NCBI RefSeq assembly: GCF_035046485.1
Contig: NC_085138.1
Coordinates: 431,693,265-431,757,264 of the forward strand
Direction: 5' to 3'
DNA length: 64,000 bases
Source: Aedes albopictus
Lineage: Eukaryota; Arthropoda; Insecta; Diptera; Culicidae
Shown here: piece by piece, positions 12,074-23,011 of the stretch
Numbering within the stretch: the first letter of the stretch is position 1
Layout: each line of letters opens with the position of its first letter
Translations under genes and position numbers: made by a program
Notes under the pieces: model-generated
Seen by the model: only the letters and a program-made list of their open reading frames with translations
Database searches by the model: none
What the model was told of the DNA's origin: nothing

Positions 12074-15000
12074 ATGGCTTCCTCACCCTCCAAGACCGAG
12101 CAATGTTTGTTCTGCTCGATGTCGGAGTCGATGTCTGAGGACGTAAACTGGGTCCAATGTGGGAAGTGTCAACACTGGGCACATTTTTCTTGCGCTGGTG
12201 TTGATCAAGGGGTTGTCAACAGTGATTGGCGGTGCCCACAGTGTCTCCCAAGTAGTGCGCAGCAGCTGAAAGTTCCGGATGCAGCGGCCAAGAAGCGGAG
12301 CAAGAAGTCCGGCCAAAGAAGCGATGGAGGGTCCGACCTGGGAGCTGGCTCTGACGTGGATCCGATTGAGAAGCAGTTGGAAGAGGAGCAACTCGCCAAG
12401 GAGAAGACCTTTGCAAAGCAGATGGCGGCGCGGAAGAAGCTACTTGCTCGGCAGAAGGCGTGGAAGGAAGAGCAGCAGAGGCAAGAACAGGAGATGCGTG
12501 AGCTGGAACTCCAGGTTCAACGCGAAATGGAGGAGCAGCAGTTGGAGCACGAACAGAAGTTACTGGACGCCCAACTGGCAGCAGAGCAAGCGTTTGTGAA
12601 GAAGCGGGAAGCGATTCGGAGGCAGTTTACGAGCAGCGTCAACCGAGTCAACGCGCTGAAAGGCCAAGAAAGCGCTGTTGGCGAAGCTTCGGAGGACCAT
12701 CCGAAGAAGAGAGTGAAGGAGTGGCTGAAGGATCAGTCGGCGGCAGTCGTCAAGCCGTCGACCGCGGATTTTCGGGGAGCGTACCCGAAAGGAGACGAAC
12801 AATTCGGAGCGGGATGCTCGACGCAAGTTGGCAAGCCAAAGCCGATGTCGAAAGTGCCGGTGATCACGGAATTCGAAGCTGGCACAAGTGAGGACAGCGA
12901 CAGTGATGGCGACAGCAGCAGCGACGAGTCGTTCAAAGACGTTCGTGCAGAGAGCAGCCGGCGTGGCAGTCTGCGGAGGAGCAGGGTTGCTGACGGGCCG
13001 GGGCCAAGAGTTGGCCGAATCTACGGAGAGCAGCTAGACGATCGGGCGGAAAGCAGCCGGCATAGCAGTCTGCGGAGAAGCAGAGGTGCTGAAGGACCAG
13101 GACCAAGCGTTGGTCGGATCTCCAGGGAGCAACTAGCTGCTCGTAAAGCGGTGTCGCAACACCTTCCAAAGTTTCGGGGAGAAGCAGAAGTCTGGCCGCT
13201 GTTCATTAGCAGCTTCGAATATACGACGGCGGCGTGCGGATTTTCGAATCTGGAGAACGTGAAGCGGCTACAGGACTGCTTGCAAGGCGACGCACTGGAG
13301 GCTGTGAGAAGCAGGCTGGTTCTACCAGACTCAGTTCCGGACGTGATTGCTGATTTACGGAACTTGTTCGGAAAGCCGGAGAAGCTGTTGAAGACGCTGC
13401 TGACGAAGGTGAGAAACGCTCCAGCGCCGAGAGCCGATCGGCTGGAAACCTTCATAAGTTTCGGCATCACCGTAAAGCAATTGTGCGATCATCTCGAGGC
13501 GGCACAGCTCAGCGACCACCTCAACAACCCGATGCTAGTGCAGGAGCTGGTCGACAAATTGCCGCCGAGCTACAAGCTGGATTGGGTCCGGTATAAGCGC
13601 GGCAGAGTGGACAGTCCGCTGAGGATGTTCACTCGATTCACAACCGACATCGTTTCCGACGTCTCCGAGGTGACGGAGTTCTCAACGCTGTCAGTGAATG
13701 AGCGAACACGGCCAGGGAGAGAGAATCCGAGGAAAAAGGAGTTTGTGCATGTGCACGAATCCGAGCGGAAGCAGAGCGAAGGTTCTCGTAACGAGATGGC
13801 CAGCCGGCCATGTTGGATATGCAAGCGAACGGATCATCTCATCCGTAACTGCGATGAGTTCAGGCGAATGAACGTCGCAGAGCGGCTACGCGAAGTCGAG
13901 AGGCAGAAACTTTGTGGAATCTGCCTGAACAAACACAGTGGAGGTCGGTGTTCGTCGAAGATCCGCTGCATGATGCGGAATTGCCAGGGGGGTCATCATC
14001 CTCTGCTACACCGAGTGGAAGAATCAGTGCAGCTGCAAAAGGCGAAGTCGGACTGCACGGTTATCTTCCGAATGATGTCAGTGACGCTCTACGTCGGCAA
14101 GCGACAGTACGATACCGTCGCGTTTCTGGACGAAGGTTCGTCGGCGACGCTGGTGGATGATGCAGTGGCAAAACGGCTGAAAGCAGAAGGAACACTCGAG
14201 CCGCTGATAGTCACGTGGACCGGCAACATCAACCGGTTTGAGAACGAGTCTCGGACCGTAGAGATTTCCATGTCGGCGAAGGGCTCGAAGGAAAAGTATC
14301 CGCTGTTCAATACGCGAACGGTATCAGAGTTGCAGCTGCCCAAACAGAACATCCGGTACGCAGAGGTGGTCAAGCGATACTCACATCTCGCGGGAGTGCC
14401 GGCAAAGGACTTTCCCTCAGGTGTGCCTACGATCCTCATCGGACTGGATAATCTGCATCTGTTCGCGCCGCTGGAGTCACGGGTTGGAAAGCCGAATGAG
14501 CCGATCGCCGTTCGGTCTAAGATGGGCTGGACGATTTACGGTTCCGAAAAGCGGAGACCGATGGTGCAGACGTACCTGAATCTTCACTCCGTCGCACCGG
14601 TGAGCAACCAGGAGCTCCATGACATGATGCGGGAGCAATACGTGTTGGAAGAAGCGCCGATTACATCGTTCGCCGTACCAGAGCCATCGGAAGAGAAGCG
14701 GGCTCGAAAGATATTCGAGTCGACGACGAAGCGAGTGGGCAATCGTTTTGAAACGGGTCTTCTGTGGCGAAGCGACGAAAGGCGATTTCCCGACAGTTAC
14801 CCTATGGCCGACCGAAGGATGAAGGCACTTGATCGAAAGTTGGAGCGAAGCCCAGCGCTGAAGGAGAACGTGTGTCGGCAGATAGAGGAATACCAGTCGA
14901 AGGGATACGCTCACAAAGCAACTGAGGTGGAGCTGGCGGAAACACCACAGGGAACTGCGTGGTATCTGCCGCTGAACGTCGTGGTGAACCCTAGGAAACC

Positions 15001-18000
15001 GGGCAAAGTCCGCTTGGTTTGGGACGCTGCTGCGTCGGTGAACGGGATCTCCTTGAATTCCGAGCTGCTTAAAGGTCCGGATATGTTGGTTCCGCTGCCA
15101 CGAGTGATCTGCCATTTCCGAAAACGTCCGATCGCCTTCGGTGGTGACATCCAGGAAATGTACCACCAAATTCGCATCAGATCGGAGGACAAGCAGGCGC
15201 AGCGGTTTCTCTTCAGGGCGAACAGTGACGAAGCTCCGCAGGTATACGTTATGGACGTAGCGACTTTCGGCTCAACGTGTTCACCCAGTTCAGCACAGTA
15301 CGTGAAGAATCTGAACGCCGAGCAGTATTCGGAACAGTATCCGGAAGCGGCCGTAGCGATAGTCAAGCGTCACTACGTCGACGACTATTACGATAGCGTG
15401 GACACTGTGGAAGAAGCGATCCAGAGAGCTAGTGAGGTGAAATACGTTCACTCCCGCGGTGGCTTTCACATCAGGAACTGGGTTTCGAATTCAGAGGCGG
15501 TCCTGGAGGAACTCGGGGAGCGAAGCAGGGAAACAGTAGTTCATTTCAGCCTGGACAAGAGCACGGAGTACGAACGGGTGCTGGGAATCGTATGGGATAC
15601 GGTCGAAGACACTTTCTGCTTCGCCACCGCGTCGAAACCAGAGTATTCGACAGTCCTTCGAGGAGGAGTACGCCCGACCAAACGAATCGTGCTCAGTATC
15701 GTGATGGCGCAGTTTGACCCTATGGGATTCCTGGCGCCAGTAACAATATTAGGAAAGATGCTGATCCAAGATCTTTGGCGGACAGGCTGTCAGTGGGACG
15801 ACGTGGTCGACGATGCGGCGTTCAACAAATGGAAACGGTGGACGAACATTTTGGCCGAGGTTCGAGCATTCAAGTTTCCACGGAGCTACTTCGGCAGTGC
15901 ACGGTCGGAAGAGATCCAGGATGTGCAGCTGCATGTATTTGCGGATGCGAGCGAGACAGCGTATGGATGCGTGGCGTATTTCCGAGCCATGGTACGAGGA
16001 GAGGTTATGTGCGCGCTAGTGACCAGTCGTGCAAAGGTGGCGCCGTTGAAGCAGCTGTCGATTCCGCGACTGGAACTTCTGGCAGCGGTGCTTGCTGCAC
16101 GGATGTCGCAAACGGTGCGTGAAAACCACAATTTCGTCATCACCAAGGTGGCGTTCTGGGTGGATGCAGAGGTCGTGCTTTCCTGGATTCGATCTGATCA
16201 GCGTCGGTATAAGCAGTTCGTCGGTTTCCGCATCGGAGAGATCCTGAGCCTGACGAGACTGGCAGACTGGCGATGGGTGCCCACGAAGCTGAATGTAGCT
16301 GATCAGCTGACAAAGTGGGGTAAGGATCCGGATACAAAGCCAAGCAGCGCTTGGGTGAGAGGACAGCAGTTTCTGTACGAGAGCGAGGAAGATTGGCCGA
16401 GGAAGAATATGCCACCGGCGAACACGACGGAGGAGTTACGGGTGCATCTACTGCTGCATGATGTGAAGGTTCCTGCGGTGCTTGTGGACGCAAACCGATT
16501 CTCGAAGTGGACGATCCTGGTACGGACGATCGCGTGCGTGTTCCGGTTCGTGTCGAACTGCAGACGAAAGAAGGAAAGGCTGCCGACTGAAACGCTGCGA
16601 GCAACGAGTGGCCAGCTGAAGGTGCGGATGGCATCCACAGGAGCATCAGTTCGCATACCATTGAAACAAGAGGAGTATGAGAAGGCGGAGCGGTGTCTTT
16701 TAAAAGTAGCGCAGTCGGAGAGCTTCATCGACGAGCTGAAAGTGCTGTTGAAGAACAAAGACCGATCGGTGGACCGATGGATGGCGATCGAGAGGTCCAG
16801 TCCGCTGTACAAGCTGACTCCGATGATCGATGAGGATGGATTAATTCGGATCGAAGGCCGAACCGAGAGGGCGGAATTTCTACCGTTCGACCTACGATTT
16901 CCGGTGATTCTACCGGACAACCATCGGATTACGCAGCTGATCGTTCAGCATTACCACGAGCGGAGTGGCCATGGATACCGTCAGGCGGTGAAGAACGAAT
17001 TGCGGCAGCTGTTCTACATTCTCCACGTCGATGCTGTAGTCCGGAAAGTGGCAGCTTCCTGTGTATGGTGCAAGGTACATCGATGTCGTCCGGAAACTCC
17101 AAGAATGGCGGCACTGCCAGTGCAGCGACTAACGCCGAATCTACGGCCGTTCAGCTACGTCGGAGTCGATTACCTGGGGCCGTTCGACGTGACCATAGGG
17201 CGCAGAACGGAGAAGAGGTGGATCGCACTGTTCACCTGCATGGTAACACGCGCAGTGCATTTGGAGGTGGCGTTTGGACTAACGACGCAGTCTTGTTTGA
17301 TGGCGATACACCGGTTCATCGGCCGCCGTGGCTGGCCGGTCGAGTTTTTCTCGGACAACGGGACGAATCTCAGAGGAGCCAGCAAGGAAGTGGTGGAGTC
17401 TGTGCAGGGCATCAGCGATGACTGTGCAGACCAACTGACGAACGCGAGGACGAAGTGGACGTTCAACCCCCCGGCCGCACCGCACATGGGTGGCGTTTGG
17501 GAGCGGTTGGTACGTTCTGTGAAGGAAGCGCTTACAGCGCTCGATGACGGAAGAAGGCTAACGGACGAGATTCTGCAGACGGCGATCGTTGAGGCGGAGG
17601 ACATCATCAACTCCCGTCCGTTGACATACTTGTCGCAGTCCGTAGAAGCAGAAGCACTCACTCCGAACCATTTTCTGAGAGGTGCATCTCCGAACCAACC
17701 GTGCGTGACACGGCCATCTCCCCAACCGGCGGAGGCCCTTCGGGACGCGTTCCAGCGTTCACAGCAGTTAGCCAGCGTAATTTGGGAACGATGGATCAAG
17801 GAGTACGTGCCATCGTTGAACCAGAGGACAAAGTGGTTCGGCGAATCGAGGCCATTGCGAGTTGGAGAGGTAGTGTACGTGGTCGAGGGTGCTAACCGGA
17901 AGTGCTGGGTCCGTGGAGTAGTTGAAGAAGTCATCGCGTCCGGCGACGGAAGAATCCGTCAAGCGTGGGTGCGTACCAGCACCGGAAGGTACAAACGTGC

Positions 18001-18160
18001 GGCAGTGAAGCTGGCCAGAATGGAGATAGATAGTGGTAACCCTGAGCCGGAAGTGGCCTCCGGGACAGAATTACGGGCCGGGGAATGTTCTGGCAGCACT
18101 GCACGAGCGCCGGTTACCACACGGCATGATTTGGACGATGAGGCAGCGAGCGTACACTGA
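12074..18160 (+). CDS. BEL/Pao Gag-Pol polyprotein, 2028 residues
   Basis: The ATG at 12074 lies 31 bases past the 5' LTR. Domains by approximate residue: PHD-type zinc finger 10-57 (CLFC..CGKC..H..C..CPQC); charged Glu/Gln-rich coiled coil 95-190; DUF1759 gag-like region 365-500; zinc knuckles 579-640 (CWICKRTDHLIRNC and a CxxC..HHP motif); aspartic protease near 684 (FLDEGSS); reverse transcriptase 950-1190 with YVDD near 1101; RNase H from 1285 (HVFADAS); integrase with H2C2 finger from about 1625 and the catalytic triad in VDYLG, SDNGTN and VWERL (about 1695-1810); DUF5641 about 1870-1985. The frame is unbroken. The last codons (GTA CAC TGA) come partly from the DNA element inserted in the 3' LTR; without it the frame would run three more codons to another stop. 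Confidence 0.95.
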   Translation: MASSPSKTEQCLFCSMSESMSEDVNWVQCGKCQHWAHFSCAGVDQGVVNSDWRCPQCLPSSAQQLKVPDAAAKKRSKKSGQRSDGGSDLGAGSDVDPIEKQLEEEQLAKEKTFAKQMAARKKLLARQKAWKEEQQRQEQEMRELELQVQREMEEQQLEHEQKLLDAQLAAEQAFVKKREAIRRQFTSSVNRVNALKGQESAVGEASEDHPKKRVKEWLKDQSAAVVKPSTADFRGAYPKGDEQFGAGCSTQVGKPKPMSKVPVITEFEAGTSEDSDSDGDSSSDESFKDVRAESSRRGSLRRSRVADGPGPRVGRIYGEQLDDRAESSRHSSLRRSRGAEGPGPSVGRISREQLAARKAVSQHLPKFRGEAEVWPLFISSFEYTTAACGFSNLENVKRLQDCLQGDALEAVRSRLVLPDSVPDVIADLRNLFGKPEKLLKTLLTKVRNAPAPRADRLETFISFGITVKQLCDHLEAAQLSDHLNNPMLVQELVDKLPPSYKLDWVRYKRGRVDSPLRMFTRFTTDIVSDVSEVTEFSTLSVNERTRPGRENPRKKEFVHVHESERKQSEGSRNEMASRPCWICKRTDHLIRNCDEFRRMNVAERLREVERQKLCGICLNKHSGGRCSSKIRCMMRNCQGGHHPLLHRVEESVQLQKAKSDCTVIFRMMSVTLYVGKRQYDTVAFLDEGSSATLVDDAVAKRLKAEGTLEPLIVTWTGNINRFENESRTVEISMSAKGSKEKYPLFNTRTVSELQLPKQNIRYAEVVKRYSHLAGVPAKDFPSGVPTILIGLDNLHLFAPLESRVGKPNEPIAVRSKMGWTIYGSEKRRPMVQTYLNLHSVAPVSNQELHDMMREQYVLEEAPITSFAVPEPSEEKRARKIFESTTKRVGNRFETGLLWRSDERRFPDSYPMADRRMKALDRKLERSPALKENVCRQIEEYQSKGYAHKATEVELAETPQGTAWYLPLNVVVNPRKPGKVRLVWDAAASVNGISLNSELLKGPDMLVPLPRVICHFRKRPIAFGGDIQEMYHQIRIRSEDKQAQRFLFRANSDEAPQVYVMDVATFGSTCSPSSAQYVKNLNAEQYSEQYPEAAVAIVKRHYVDDYYDSVDTVEEAIQRASEVKYVHSRGGFHIRNWVSNSEAVLEELGERSRETVVHFSLDKSTEYERVLGIVWDTVEDTFCFATASKPEYSTVLRGGVRPTKRIVLSIVMAQFDPMGFLAPVTILGKMLIQDLWRTGCQWDDVVDDAAFNKWKRWTNILAEVRAFKFPRSYFGSARSEEIQDVQLHVFADASETAYGCVAYFRAMVRGEVMCALVTSRAKVAPLKQLSIPRLELLAAVLAARMSQTVRENHNFVITKVAFWVDAEVVLSWIRSDQRRYKQFVGFRIGEILSLTRLADWRWVPTKLNVADQLTKWGKDPDTKPSSAWVRGQQFLYESEEDWPRKNMPPANTTEELRVHLLLHDVKVPAVLVDANRFSKWTILVRTIACVFRFVSNCRRKKERLPTETLRATSGQLKVRMASTGASVRIPLKQEEYEKAERCLLKVAQSESFIDELKVLLKNKDRSVDRWMAIERSSPLYKLTPMIDEDGLIRIEGRTERAEFLPFDLRFPVILPDNHRITQLIVQHYHERSGHGYRQAVKNELRQLFYILHVDAVVRKVAASCVWCKVHRCRPETPRMAALPVQRLTPNLRPFSYVGVDYLGPFDVTIGRRTEKRWIALFTCMVTRAVHLEVAFGLTTQSCLMAIHRFIGRRGWPVEFFSDNGTNLRGASKEVVESVQGISDDCADQLTNARTKWTFNPPAAPHMGGVWERLVRSVKEALTALDDGRRLTDEILQTAIVEAEDIINSRPLTYLSQSVEAEALTPNHFLRGASPNQPCVTRPSPQPAEALRDAFQRSQQLASVIWERWIKEYVPSLNQRTKWFGESRPLRVGEVVYVVEGANRKCWVRGVVEEVIASGDGRIRQAWVRTSTGRYKRAAVKLARMEIDSGNPEPEVASGTELRAGECSGSTARAPVTTRHDLDDEAASVH

Positions 18161-19507
18161 ACAAAAATCTCCGCCAAAAATTGAATGAAAATTGCCTCAT
18201 CCGAGCCCCATGCCTAATATCAGATGATTTGAAGAAGGCTCTCATTCAATTGCCGATTTGACAGAATCAAAACAGACGCTATGAAAATCATTCAAAGTTA
18301 GAATTATACTCATACAATTCAAAATCAAAACAAATCTAGGTATGGATGATGGTCATTCAAAACTCGTTCAATACAGCGGACGCGAAATGAATGAAAATAA
18401 TTACGAAATCAAATATTATTTATATGGGAGTTTTTCACTTCTGGATTCAATCATTTTCAAAAATTCTGGCAAAAACTAATATCACAACCCTTCCAACTAA
18501 TTTGAGTGATACATCAAATGAAGTGATATTTACTCAAATTAGTTGGAACGGCTGTGATATCAGATTTTGCCAGAATTTATGAAAAAAATGTATACAGCAA
18601 ATATGTTTCAGAAATCAACTTTGTATTTGACTACTCTTTACAAATAACCCCCGATTTTTTAACTCGGGAATGGTTAAAGATCAATAATAAAATGCTATAA
18701 TTTCACTACGATGAATATTTCACAAATCAAATTGCCGCATCACCGCTGCCATTTTTACGCCATAATCCTCCTTCCTGCACAAACCGATGCTGCTTAAAAC
18801 GGCTTCGTACTGAGATTCTCTGAAAATAATAAAACAATTATCATTATTACAATAAAAAACAATCCAGGGGAACTTACCAAAACGTCGTACTACATAATAT
18901 GTACTCTTCATATTATTTGGCTGGTTAAACACTTAATATTTCCTCCCCGAGTCTTTTTTCCCTGCAAAGTAAAAGAAATACTCCGATCGGCACCATTTTT
19001 TGCGAACGTAAAAAGCGCACCAACAGCTAAATGAAAGGTAAATCAAAAATAGAATGATAATCGGAATGGGGATGACATGAAATATATTCAGCTTGTTTCT
19101 AATCTCATATCGTACCAAAGATAAACAAAATTCTATCATTATTGTTTTGAAAATCATTCAATCAAGATTGTCATTCAGTTTCAGGGATCAGCGATTGATC
19201 ACATGGCTGAATGATGGTTCATTCGTTTGGCTGCGGGGATTTTCGTTTGGTGATGGAATGATTTTCGGTATGCGGCACAGCAGTAAATGCTTTCCGATGA
19301 TTTTGTGACGATAATCATTCACAACAATCCCCAAGCAAAAAATTATATAGTTATTGTGTCAATTTTAGTTTTAAATCAGCATGATTACAATTTAGTTGTA
19401 GGCAGTAAAACATTCTGCTGTGAAATCATTCAAAAATCCGATTCTGCGGATCTGTATCGCATTGAATGAAGAATCGTTCTTCGTACGGCGGGGGTTTTCG
19501 TTCAGTG
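18155..19507. mobile_element. 1353-bp TA-flanked DNA transposon, non-autonomous
   Basis: Termini are CACTGAACAAAAATCTCC on the left and, inverted, CACTGAACGAAAACCCCC on the right (about 18 of 21 bases match). TA flanks both sides (18153-18154, 19508-19509), as for Tc1/mariner-type insertion. No transposase ORF. It carries many ATTCAA motifs and a strong internal hairpin. Confidence 0.8.
18459..18588. repeat. Hairpin inside the TA-flanked element
   Basis: The left arm TTCTGGCAAAA..CCAACTAATTTGAGT is answered by ACTCAAATTAGTTGG..TTTTGCCAGAA, about 50 bp per arm with few mismatches and centre near 18515. Likely an older MITE nested inside. Confidence 0.65.
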
Positions 19508-20325
19508 TAAGTGTCGGTTGACAGGTGTCAGAGTGACGGAAGAGATGACAGTATTGAAAGCCGTCAAAGGAGAGTTGAAAGGAAAACATAAACAAAGGTA
19601 GTGCATAGAAGATAGGTGGTCGAGATAAGAGGAATAAAGTGGAAGAAAATTGAATTAGTTACCATTTGCGAAATTTGATGATAGGGCAGTTTAAGGAAAG
19701 TAACTTGAAATAGAATAGTTCCGCGGGTGATTTGTTAGTGGATTCTTGAATTCGGATCAGATTTGGTCAGATGATCACAAACTAATACAGTAAGTAGGAA
19801 AGTTTATATGCGTTTTAGAGCGGAAAGTAACAAAAATATTTCGTTGTATTTCCAAGCCGCGGAGTAAAATTTAGTGGTTGATGAGCTGGAGGCCCGACGG
19901 GAAGAGACAGTTTAGACAACAGACTTGAGAAACCAGGTAAATGAAGAGTTTAGAGAAAGTTGATGTATTGAACGTAAACATAACATTGACAACAGATATC
20001 GACGCACGACGAGGACGAGACTTTGCACAGTGGTCCAAATCGGAGTATTTCGAGGACAAAATTCGTAAGTTTATTTATTATAACAAATTGATATGGACTC
20101 AAATACAAATGTAATAATTTATTAGGTGGCTACGTTGCCTGCAAAGGAAGGTAGAAGGGAAGCCAATAGAGGAGAAAATCAAACTAAAATTGTAAGTGAA
20201 TTCATACTAAACAAGTTGTATTATCATTGACGAAAATGTCAAATTTATTACTTACAGTTTGATCTGCCACAATAAAAGGCCGATTCACAAAAATTGTTTG
20301 CGCCGAATTTGATCCGAACACAAGT

Positions 20326-20640
20326 AGTTTCAAGAAGTTTCATGAGCATTTCAATGCATTTCAGAGGGTTTCAGGGGGTTTCCGGGCGTCCAAGGGCATT
20401 TCAAAGGAATTATGGGGATTTCAGGAGCCCTGAAACCTCCTGAAGCGCAACAGATACTCCCGAGAATCACAATATACATGTTTGACGTTGTCTTGGGGAG
20501 TTCCAATGAGGTTCAGGATCATTCCAGGGGGTGTCTAGGTAGGTTGGGGCTAATTTGGAAAATCTTTTTTGACACCCCCTGGAACGGTGCTGAAACTCTT
20601 TGAAACTCCCCAAGACAACGACAAACACGTACATTGTTAT
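20326..20640. repeat. GTTTCAGGGG-type array, right side, with hairpin
   Basis: The array broken by the BEL insertion resumes here. At 20473-20640 an inverted repeat follows: CGTTGTCTTGGGGAGTT and CCAGGGGGTGTC on the left, GACACCCCCTGG and AACTCCCCAAGACAACG on the right. Confidence 0.6.
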
Positions 20641-20906
20641 CGACAGTGGCACACATGTAGTATGTGATTTTCAAAACCAAATTATTATGAGGCAAATTAT
20701 TAAATCTACTATGTTCATTGCTACCAAAGACGCCATTACAAATTATCTACAGACACATTACAGACAATCATATTTGGTACTCATTTTTACAACCATACAA
20801 ACTTCCATAAGTAGGGAAAAATGGAGCAAATTGAAGGAAATAATAGAAAATTAACAACTTTTTTACATTTTTACAAACATAATTTTAAAATCCTCTTGAA
20901 ACACTT

Positions 20907-21107
20907 AGGGTAACAGCACTAGACTTCACCCAGACACGAATGCCACATAAGTGGTAAAGTGTCTTTAATATATATTAATAATAATAATAACTAAACTTCG
21001 CCACTGCTCTAGTCTTCGCCCCCTCCATACAAATTCCATTTTTTATGTATGAAGTGGCGAAGATTAGAGCAGAAGATTCGGGGGGCGAAGTCTAGTGTTT
21101 TTACCCT
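20907..21107. mobile_element. MITE with AGGGTAACA-type ends (201 bp)
   Basis: Left end AGGGTAACAGCACTAGACTT and right end AAGTCTAGTGTTTTTACCCT form inverted repeats. Inner GAAGTGGCGAAGATTAGAGC mirrors GCTCTAGTCTTCGCC. Confidence 0.65.
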
Positions 21108-21554
21108 ACCATATATACATCCGAAAAATTACATACTTATAGGCGTTTAACGATACATGGAGATTTTTGTTCCAGTTCACAAAGTCAATTACAATTGGGA
21201 AAAAACAGCTAGGTAGGGGCTGTCCATTTATTATGTAAGAGAATTTTTACGATTTTTCCATACCCCTTCCCCTCTTTATGAGATTTCTTGTATGAGAACC
21301 CAACAATTTTTGTATGACGCGTATGATTTCTCATCACTGCATATTTCGTCACTGATAAATCTAAAATATACGTTGTAGGAGATAAAAGAAAATGTATACC
21401 TCACTATCAAAGTTACCGCTGTTAACTAACTGTTAGCAAAGTGGTGCTGTTTAAAACAGGTAAATTAAAATATTAAAAATACGCTTGAAATACGACTATT
21501 TTATTTGTACATTTGTTATTTTTCATTATTAAGTTGAAACTGCACACAAGTTAT
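21108..21554. other. Intergenic DNA 3' of the small two-exon gene
   Basis: 21218-21320 resembles one half of a CCATTTATTA-type MITE (compare 30100-30264). Nothing else is recognised. Confidence 0.35.
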
Positions 21555-22098
21555 TTATTCCACATATCTCAAGCTGAACATGCTCGATTGTTGAATCCGA
21601 GAGAAATCACTCTTCACTTTCTCCTCCCTGCAATAAAGATAATTGGTTATCACTATTGTAATGTGCATGGGGAAAACGATGATTTCGACAGTCTCTTAAC
21701 CGATTATCGTAATAGTTGTTTCGGTCTAACATTTGGCACGAATCTGCACTGAGACGTGATGTGGCTTCATGCAAAAAATAAGACAGTAATAGGTTAAGAA
21801 TTACTCAAATAACTCACGTGTTTGATGCAGACATATCCAAAAAACTGCTTCTCAGATCACTGGAGCCGTTCCACTTCCCGGCTTTCCGCATTGCGTTCTC
21901 ACAATTGGATGATTTTTGTTTGGGAACCTCATCCATCACATTATTCCTTGAATTTTCATCATCACTAAACGTCTCATTTTCACTGGAAATTATTTGAGTT
22001 ACAACCTTCTCAAACGCTGTGTCCACCCAATAGGACTCCTCCGAGGGCCCCGAGAGATACACGAAAAATATCAAATGTAGTAAATGTTGAAGCTCCAT
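21555..22098 (-). CDS. Possible small secreted protein, two exons, unknown function
   Basis: On the minus strand exon 1 (22098-21818) starts ATG in good context (AACATGG). It encodes MELQHLLHLIFFVYLSGPSEES, a signal peptide, then an acidic Ser/Asn-rich region. It ends AC|GTGAGT. A matching acceptor (TTTATTGCAG) lies at 21628, and exon 2 (21627-21555) joins in frame for 24 codons to TAA; AATAAA overlaps that stop. The product is 117 residues, with only one cysteine after the signal peptide (SSNCENA). A minus-strand initiator TCAGTTG at about 22289 gives a 5' UTR of roughly 190 bases. I do not recognise a family. The splice fit, signal peptide and poly(A) signal support a gene; the lack of any known homologue keeps confidence modest. 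Confidence 0.42.
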
Positions 22099-22609
22099 GT
22101 TCCCTCTGGTCTGCAGCAAGATCTAATCGTTAATGTGATCCACCAAGATGGTACCACTTGTGTTGGTAGAGATTTATGAATTAAAAACAAAACAAAAATG
22201 CCGGAACCGGTGCGTACGCTAGGCAAGCCATTATGATAGCATTCCACGCACTTCAGTCAGTCTGCGCTGTCTGCAGGTGCAGCAACTGACGCATGTATAT
22301 CTGCATGGGTGAGCTCTAATGATCAAATGATCATTGTTTGATTAATTCTTTGTGGCATAGGCGTTTATTATCATCTGTTGATTTCAAATGTGAGAATAAA
22401 GATTCTTGTTGATTATAAATTACCCTTTTATGTTTAATTAGTGGTGTTTATAATCTGCTCCATTCAAAGATAATAAAACATGTTTCGAGCTGAGTTCAAA
22501 ATTAACTACCACTTAAATACTAAATTGGTCCTATTTAAACGATACTTCAAACGATTATCTTCGAAAAAAACTTGACTTCCTGAATCTTAGAAAATATTTG
22601 TGACTGTCA

Positions 22610-23011
22610 GGGATGGAAACACTCACTTGCAACGAGCTACATTCACTTGCTATTTTATCAGCTCAAAAGCATGCAATTAAGAAATGATGTATGGGAGACT
22701 TTTTTCCTTGTGATTTCGTCTAAAACTTTGCCGAATAGTGTTGGGGTCGCACAGGATTCCCAAGGTCGTGATAGAGCTGTAAAAGCGACTCTCCACGAGG
22801 TGAGTGTAATTTACATTCACCTCGTGGAGAGTTGCCTTCGCAGCTCCCTCACGACTTCGGTATGCGTGTGCGACCCCTACTCTATTCGGCAAAGTTTTAG
22901 AAAAAATCACAAGGTAAAAGTCGTCCATACATCGTTTCTTGATTGCACGCGTCTGAGTTGAGAAAACTGCAAGTGAGTGTAACTCTTTCCAAGTGAGTGT
23001 TTCCATCCTTG
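22610..23011. mobile_element. 400-bp palindromic MITE
   Basis: GGATGGAAACACTCACTTG at the left end is answered by CAAGTGAGTGTTTCCATCC at the right. Arms stay complementary to the centre near 22810 (CTCCACGAGGTGAGTG / TTCACCTCGTGGAG). Open frames on both strands here are by-products of the palindrome. Confidence 0.75.

Larger units (their letters stand above)
18086..20320 (+). repeat. 3' LTR of the BEL/Pao element, interrupted
   Basis: LTR sequence occupies 18086-18154 and 19510-20320. The two parts together (880 bp) equal the 5' LTR minus a 12-base stretch lying between two GAAAG repeats (deletion by slippage). Confidence 0.92.
11146..20325 (+). mobile_element. Full-length BEL/Pao LTR retrotransposon
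   Basis: LTRs (11151-12042 and 18086-20320) start TGTTCTGG and end CCGAACA. A 5-bp target duplication CAAGT flanks them at 11146-11150 and 20321-20325, as is usual for BEL/Pao. The internal part carries one long ORF with gag, protease, RT, RNase H and integrase regions and no envelope gene. After removing the nested insertion in the 3' LTR, the LTRs differ by a 12-base indel and very few substitutions (one seen, 5' gaggacAcaattc versus 3' gaggacAaaattc). This argues for recent insertion. No clear tRNA primer-binding site was recognised after 12042. Confidence 0.95.

Noticed and set aside
22647..23006. Overlapping frames of 104 and 109 codons on opposite strands
   Set aside because: They are mirror images produced by the 400-bp palindromic MITE.
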